Source: Planctomycetota bacterium (GTDB lineage Bacteria > Planctomycetota > PUPC01 > DSUN01). From it: a stretch of 14,954 nucleotides of DNA. Shown in pieces: positions 11,620 to 14,954 of this stretch. Within the stretch, counting starts at the first letter, position 1. The number at the start of each line of letters is the position of its first letter. A model generated the notes under the pieces. It worked only from the letters and a program-made list of their open reading frames with translations, searched no databases and was not told the origin of the DNA. Location: NCBI GenBank assembly GCA_016872875.1, contig VGYW01000199.1:1-14954 (forward strand), given 5' to 3'. Made by a program: the position numbers and the translations under genes.

Positions 11620-13344
11620 TCACTCCTCCTTTGCCCGCTCCCCTGGCCAGACGATCCTGACGACCGCGATGTGCGAGCCGTCCCAGGCTGTCTCGGGGCG
11701 GCCAAGCGAGTTGAGAAGCAGTTCCCTCTTCGCGTCCTTCGGGTCGCCGAAGAACGGGGCGAACTCAGCCGTCGTCCTCGGCTCGAAGTCGAGGTAGTGC
11801 CTCACGTTCGCCCGTCGCATCAGGCCCCAGAGGTCCTTGCGGCGCAGGGCGGCGTAGGCCGCGTTGTTCACCGCACCGTCGAGGTTCACCACGCGGCGGC
11901 CGGAGTAGTAGCCGATGATGCCGGCGTTGAACGCTGCCGCCGCGTCGTCGTCCTTCGTATTATCGCGCAACCAGCGCGCAGCGTCCAGCATCTCCACCGC
12001 CCAGGGCCACTCGCCCCGCCGAAGGAGCCGCGCGCTCTGAACCGTCTGGAACGCCGCCAGGCCGGCCAGGAGGGCCGACAGCAGCATCTGGGCTACGACG
12101 CGTGATGCGTGACGCGTGACGCGTGACGCGTGCCCAAGAGAAGAGGGTGTTTGGGTGACTGAGATCGAAAATCGAAAATCGAAAATCAAAAATCCATGTC
12201 CGCTCGCGAGCAGGCCCAGAGCCAGGGCAAAGAGGACTGGGAACAGGACGAGCAGTTGGTCGAAATACCAGGGTCGCGGATACCAGCGGATGGCGGAGTG
12301 GACGAAGAGGTGAGCGAGGCTAGCCAGTCCGAGGCCCAAGAGCACGAGGATTGCGCGGCGGGCGGCAGGCTCCCGTCGCCAGCCCGCGACGAAGGTGAGC
12401 AGCGAGAGCGCGATGGCGGGAAACGAGACGAGCCGCGAGTAGCCTATCTCGCCCCGCAGCCCCTCGTAGAGCATCACCGCGAACCGCTTGAGGCCGTAGA
12501 GAACAGGCGAGAGGCCCCCGTGCTCCTCTGGCCGGTAGAGCGCGTGCTTCACGTAGGGGATCGAGAGGCCGCTCACCTGGACCGGCGAGCCGAAGGCGAG
12601 CCAGTTGTAGGCCACCCACGGCACGGCGAGGATGGCGCACGCCGCCGCAATCACCGACGCCCGCCGCAGCCGCTCCCCGCGCTCAGCCATCGCCGCCGCA
12701 GCGAGCCAGAACACGCCAATGAAGAACACGTTGTCCGTTCGCGCCAGGAACAACAGGCCCATCAGAAGGCCAATGGTCACCGGGTGGCATTTCGGATTTC
12801 GGATTTCGGATTTCGGATTGAAATCCGCAATCCGCAATCCGCAATCCGCAATTCCCAGTGTGAGCCCCAACAGCGCCGTGAAGAGGAAGGTGCTCAGGCT
12901 GGTCTCGAGGCCGTTGAGGCTGGAGACGACGGCTCGCGGGTTGAGCCAGTAGAGGATGAGGGCGAGGAGCGGAATCCACCAGGAATCAGTCATCCGCCGC
13001 ACGAGGCGATGGAGGAGTATGGCCGTGGCGAGGCCGAGCGCCACGCCGAGCAGGAGCGTCACGCGGACGAACGCCAGCGGCTCCCGCACCACCGCCGCCG
13101 CGGGCAGCAGCGCGCCCAGCCAGAGAGGGTGGTAGCCGTTGGTGGGGTGGAGCCCGTCGAAGGTCGCCCCGTGGCCGGCCACGGCGCTCAGCGCCAGTTT
13201 GAAGTAGTAGTAGGCGTCGTCGGGCACGACGCGGACGAGTGCCGCCTCATCCGCGGCGGCGAGAAACCCGAGGCGCAGTAGCAGGCCGAGCCCGAGCACA
13301 AGGCCCAGCGACCATTGCCGCGCGCGGTCCGCCAACGTGGCCAT
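11620..13344 (-). CDS. Membrane glycosyltransferase, GT-C fold (GT39/PMT/ArnT-like)
   Basis: A 574-aa integral membrane protein with about 10-12 hydrophobic segments. The first extracytoplasmic loop carries VVPDDAYYYFKLALSA (Asp42-Asp43), the acidic motif typical of GT-C transferases that use lipid-phosphate-linked sugars. Other conserved-looking parts are HPTNGYHPLW (66-75), NGLETSLSTF (144-153) and FLARTDNVFF (199-208). A soluble-looking C-terminal part (AARWLRDNTKDDDAAAAFNAGIIGYYSGRRVVNLDG) follows. It probably moves a sugar onto a surface polymer or protein; the acceptor is unknown. The start at 13344 has GAGGGG about 7 nt upstream. Two stretches, residues about 165-188 and 383-415, are encoded by 7-bp tandem-repeat elements and look foreign; both fall in loops between predicted helices and keep the frame open. 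The superoxide dismutase gene follows 2 nt downstream. Confidence 0.85.
   Translation of the reverse strand: MATLADRARQWSLGLVLGLGLLLRLGFLAAADEAALVRVVPDDAYYYFKLALSAVAGHGATFDGLHPTNGYHPLWLGALLPAAAVVREPLAFVRVTLLLGVALGLATAILLHRLVRRMTDSWWIPLLALILYWLNPRAVVSSLNGLETSLSTFLFTALLGLTLGIADCGLRIADFNPKSEIRNPKCHPVTIGLLMGLLFLARTDNVFFIGVFWLAAAAMAERGERLRRASVIAAACAILAVPWVAYNWLAFGSPVQVSGLSIPYVKHALYRPEEHGGLSPVLYGLKRFAVMLYEGLRGEIGYSRLVSFPAIALSLLTFVAGWRREPAARRAILVLLGLGLASLAHLFVHSAIRWYPRPWYFDQLLVLFPVLFALALGLLASGHGFLIFDFRFSISVTQTPSSLGHASRVTRHASRVVAQMLLSALLAGLAAFQTVQSARLLRRGEWPWAVEMLDAARWLRDNTKDDDAAAAFNAGIIGYYSGRRVVNLDGAVNNAAYAALRRKDLWGLMRRANVRHYLDFEPRTTAEFAPFFGDPKDAKRELLLNSLGRPETAWDGSHIAVVRIVWPGERAKEE
12100..12195. repeat. 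Two heptamer arrays inside the glycosyltransferase gene
   Basis: GCGTGAC (first copy GCGTGAT) repeats with 7-bp period over 12100-12132. After a 31-bp gap, ATCGAAA repeats four times over 12164-12191 (the last copy is ATCAAAA). On the coding strand these read as IFDFRFSIS and HASRVTRHASRV. Because 7 is not a multiple of 3, the same heptapeptide is read whatever the register, but each gain or loss of one copy shifts the downstream frame. Confidence 0.85.
12789..12853. repeat. Inverted pair of heptamer arrays inside the glycosyltransferase gene
   Basis: ATTTCGG repeats four times at 12789-12816 and is followed by ATTGA and then four copies of AATCCGC at 12822-12849. The two arrays are inverted complements with one mismatch per heptamer, so a hairpin of about 30 bp can form with a very tight loop. 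On the coding strand they read as GIADCGLRIADFNPKSEIRNPK. The insert lies between two predicted membrane helices. Confidence 0.9.
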
Positions 13345-13406
13345 GCACTGCCCCTCGCCGCTATAGACCCCTTCGTCGCCGCGAGCTCTGCGCACGTGTC
13401 AGCAGG

Positions 13407-13470
13407 GGATGAATGGATGAATGGATGAATGGATGAATGGATGAGTGGATGAATGGACGAATGGATGGGT
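13407..13470. repeat. GGATGAAT octamer array, eight copies
   Basis: Eight consecutive 8-bp units start at 13407. Units 1-4 and 6 are GGATGAAT, and the others differ by one or two bases (GGATGAGT, GGACGAAT, GGATGGGT). The array lies 62 bp upstream of the glycosyltransferase start and 100 bp downstream of the ferredoxin gene. A related array in partly inverted form lies on the other side of the ferredoxin gene. Confidence 0.9.
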
Positions 13471-13518
13471 GGAGGTGGCCGAAGTCAGAGCAAGAGTGGC
13501 TCTCTTTCGGTTCTTCCC

Positions 13519-13542
13519 TCTCACTCTCACTGTCACTCTCAC
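13519..13542. repeat. Short TCTCAC hexamer array
   Basis: Four consecutive hexamers, TCTCAC, TCTCAC, TGTCAC and TCTCAC, lie in the gap between the ferredoxin stop and the GGATGAAT array. No inverted partner is present. The function is not apparent. Confidence 0.7.
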
Positions 13543-13571
13543 CTATCCCTTCCACTCCTTCCCCTCAGGCT

Positions 13572-13766
13572 TCACTCCTCGATGGTGATGGCTTCCACAG
13601 GGCAGGCCTGGGCCGCCTCGCGGCAAGAGTCCTCCGCATCAGGCGGCACGGGGTCCGCTTTCACCTTCGCCACGTCCGCCCCCTCGGGCAGCTCGAAGAC
13701 CTCGGGGCAGGTGTCCACGCAGGCCCCACAGCCCGTGCACGTGTCCGCATCAACGATTGCTCTCAT
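13572..13766 (-). CDS. Small 4Fe-4S ferredoxin
   Basis: A 64-aa electron carrier with one [4Fe-4S] cluster. CTGCGACVDTCP gives Cys10, Cys13 and Cys16, and Cys55 in ACPVEAI is the fourth ligand. Cys20 and Cys48 are placed like the disulfide pair of the monocluster ferredoxins known from Thermotoga. The length fits that type, and a second cluster motif is absent. ATG 13766 is preceded by AAAGGAGG with about 10 nt spacing. It lies 140 bp downstream of the rubrerythrin gene on the same strand and is probably cotranscribed from the promoter at 14496, which makes it a candidate electron donor to rubrerythrin. GGATGAAT arrays lie on both sides. Confidence 0.93.
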   Translation of the reverse strand: MRAIVDADTCTGCGACVDTCPEVFELPEGADVAKVKADPVPPDAEDSCREAAQACPVEAITIEE

Positions 13767-13800
13767 GACGCCAAAGCCTCCTTTCCTGAAACCTCACGGC

Positions 13801-13867
13801 GGATGAATGGATGAATGGATGGGTGGATGGACGTCAGGCAATCATCCATTCATCCACCCATCCAATC
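13801..13867. repeat. GGATGAAT octamer array with inverted partner
   Basis: GGATGAAT, GGATGAAT, GGATGGGT and GGATGGAC (13801-13832) are followed by an 11-bp gap and the inverted units ATCCATTC, ATCCACCC and ATCCAATC (13844-13867). The arms can form an imperfect hairpin. It lies in the 140-bp gap between rubrerythrin and ferredoxin, so it would be transcribed if they share an operon. Confidence 0.85.
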
Positions 13868-13906
13868 ATCCCCTCTGATCGCGGCCAAATGCCGTGTTGC
13901 GCTCTC

Positions 13907-14455
13907 TCACTCGAAGGTCCTGAACTTGTCCTTGCCGACGCCGCAGATGGGGCAGAAGTCCGGCACGTCGCCCTCGGCGGTGTAGCCGCAGGTCTCGCAG
14001 ATCTGGACTGGGCCGAGCTCCACGTCCTTCCCCGCGTCCACGGCCTTTTTCGCTTCGGCGTAGAGTGCGGCGTGGAGCTTCTCGGCGGCGGCGGCGTAGT
14101 GAAGGGTCTGGGTGGCCGCCTTCTCGCCCTGGGCGCGCGCGGCGGCGAGGTAGGCGGGGTACATCTCCTCGAACTCGAAGGTCTCGCCCTCGATGGCCCC
14201 GGCGAGGTTGGCCGAGGTGGGTCCGAGGCCGAAGCCGCCGCCCGCGGCCACCAGGTGCGCGCCCGCCTCGTCGGCCAGGGCGGCGAAGTGATTCGTCGCG
14301 TGAACCTGCTCGGCGTGGGCGATCGCCCGGAAGAGGCGGGCCACGTTCGGGTAGCCCTCGTCCCCCGCCCTGGCGCTCCACAGCTTGTAGCGCATGTGCG
14401 CCATGCTCTCGCCCCCGAACGCGCTCCGCAGGTTCGCCGCCGTCATCGCGTGCAT
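13907..14455 (-). CDS. Rubrerythrin (non-haem diiron peroxidase)
   Basis: A 182-aa rubrerythrin, which reduces hydrogen peroxide with electrons from rubredoxin or ferredoxin-type donors in the cytoplasm of anaerobes. The diiron four-helix domain carries E16 (GGES), E49 and H52 (EQVH), E94/E97 (EFEE) and E125 and H128 (EKLH). The C-terminal rubredoxin-like domain has C153-x2-C156 (CETCGY) and C168-x2-C171 (CPICG), and binds one iron. Length and domain order match classical rubrerythrins. The start at 14455 has AAGGAG 6 nt upstream; the longer frame runs into the hexamer hairpin and was rejected. The promoter at 14496-14523 reads this way. The gene is followed by ferredoxin and, further on, the SOD operon, so it supplies the peroxide-removal step after superoxide dismutation. 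Confidence 0.95.
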   Translation of the reverse strand: MHAMTAANLRSAFGGESMAHMRYKLWSARAGDEGYPNVARLFRAIAHAEQVHATNHFAALADEAGAHLVAAGGGFGLGPTSANLAGAIEGETFEFEEMYPAYLAAARAQGEKAATQTLHYAAAAEKLHAALYAEAKKAVDAGKDVELGPVQICETCGYTAEGDVPDFCPICGVGKDKFRTFE

Positions 14456-14495
14456 CCGAGCTCCTTCCTCAGCATCCCCTTCCCGTCCTCTCCAC

Positions 14496-14523
14496 ATTCT
14501 ACGCGAATCCGGATCGGGGTCAA
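14496..14523 (-). promoter_or_regulatory. Probable promoter of the rubrerythrin-ferredoxin unit
   Basis: On the minus strand, TTGACC (14523-14518) and TAGAAT (14501-14496) are separated by 16 nt. They lie about 40 nt upstream of the rubrerythrin ATG at 14455. No palindromic Fur/PerR-like operator is evident around it. Confidence 0.6.
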
Positions 14524-14531
14524 GCCTCAGC

Positions 14532-14618
14532 CCAATCGTCCTCGTCCTCGTCCCTCGTCCTCGACTCCCCTCCTTCCCCACGGCAAGAGAATCGGGGACG
14601 AGGGACGAGGACGATTGG
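14532..14618. repeat. GTCCTC/GAGGAC hexamer hairpin, copy 3
   Basis: The left arm starts CCAATCGTCCTC and continues in hexamers to GACTCC. The right arm starts GAGAATCGGGGAC and ends GGACGATTGG. The outer 10 bp pair perfectly. It shares both arms and the loop motif AAGAGAATCG with copy 1, although they are 5.5 kb apart. It lies upstream of the rubrerythrin promoter. Confidence 0.85.
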
Positions 14619-14659
14619 ATAGGGATGAGTATGGCCCCTGATTCTGGTAAGGTTCTTCG

Positions 14660-14940
14660 GCGCCGAAGCTCCGAACGGAGCGTACTATAGCAGCCCAGGG
14701 CGAAGCCCTGGGACAGGCGAACGGCCAGATTCAGCCCTGTAGGGGCGTACTACCCGCCCTGGGCAGGATGTGGCGCCCGGAACCGCATAGTACGCCCTTT
14801 CAGGGCTGGCCTACCTGCCGCCCCCTTCCCAGGGCTTCGCCCTGATCTTTGCCCACATCTTCTGGGGGCTGGGGTTTAGCCCCCGAATGGGGGCGTTTGA
14901 GCCGTAGCCCAGGGCGACCGAAGGGAGCCCTGGGAAAAGG
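14660..14940. repeat. Mosaic of inverted repeats at the right edge, no gene
   Basis: CCCAGGGC-GAA-GCCCTGGG is a perfect hairpin at 14694-14712. A 21-bp pair (14732-14752 with 14788-14808, 19 of 21 matching; CAGCCCTG and GGGCGTACTA) forms a larger stem with a 35-nt loop. CCCAGGGC recurs at about 14829 and 14908, the latter followed by AGCCCTGGG. GGGGGC/GCCCCC pairs lie at 14866-14897. I see no coding frame worth reporting. The block is probably one or more repeat elements cut by the window edge. Confidence 0.65.
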
Positions 14941-14954
14941 CCCCGCCAGCGTAG

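Noticed and set aside
13572..13766. Two-cluster ferredoxin
   Set aside because: Only one CxxCxxC motif is present. The remaining cysteines fit one ligand and a disulfide pair.
13907..14581. N-terminally extended rubrerythrin starting at 14581
   Set aside because: The extra 42 residues are read from the hexamer hairpin and the promoter. A good ribosome binding site supports 14455.

Overview
The window is GC-rich bacterial DNA with ten convincing protein genes, a probable small structured RNA gene, and an unusually dense set of palindromic and short-tandem repeat elements. The organism is most likely an uncultivated member of the Planctomycetota or a neighbouring phylum. That is an inference from gene families (a giant LVIVD-repeat lipoprotein, a DUF6785/DUF6784-type membrane protein, an ECF sigma/anti-sigma pair) and from the repeat-rich intergenic style. 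No rRNA, tRNA or other phylogenetic marker settles it.

Layout. 1-960 holds no gene but has a three-unit array with a 28-bp palindrome (312-672) and an inverted array of 7-bp repeats (812-897). 961-4347 (-) is a 1128-aa LVIVD-repeat lipoprotein with a hairpin element inserted in frame. 4348-4830 is a divergent promoter region holding a cluster of inverted GAGAGTGCCAC repeats. 4831-6800 (+) is an ECF sigma factor translationally coupled to a membrane anti-sigma factor. 6903-8846 (-) is a polytopic membrane protein. 8847-9511 holds a promoter-to-terminator unit of about 250 nt on the minus strand, bracketed by two long hexamer-repeat hairpins. 9512-10626 (-) is an alpha/beta hydrolase overlapping a methyltransferase. 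10627-10924 has two copies of a 20-bp direct repeat containing a perfect 14-bp palindrome. 10925-13344 (-) is a GT-C type membrane glycosyltransferase followed 2 nt later by an exported Fe/Mn superoxide dismutase. 13572-14455 (-) is a rubrerythrin followed by a small ferredoxin. 14456-14954 is a promoter, another hexamer hairpin and a mosaic of inverted repeats.

Working together: superoxide dismutase, rubrerythrin and ferredoxin form an oxygen-defence neighbourhood typical of an anaerobe or microaerophile. The sigma/anti-sigma pair is a cell-envelope signalling unit. The other genes do not form an obvious pathway.

Most unusual points: (i) the 9040-9323 unit has a good sigma70-type promoter, several strong hairpins, a three-way junction, a 20-nt segment complementary to the conserved 3' end of 16S rRNA, and a terminator. 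(ii) Palindromic or tandem-repeat elements lie in frame inside two real genes, once in the lipoprotein and twice in the glycosyltransferase, as well as between genes. Several unrelated repeat families share one design: a short tandem array followed by its own inverted complement.
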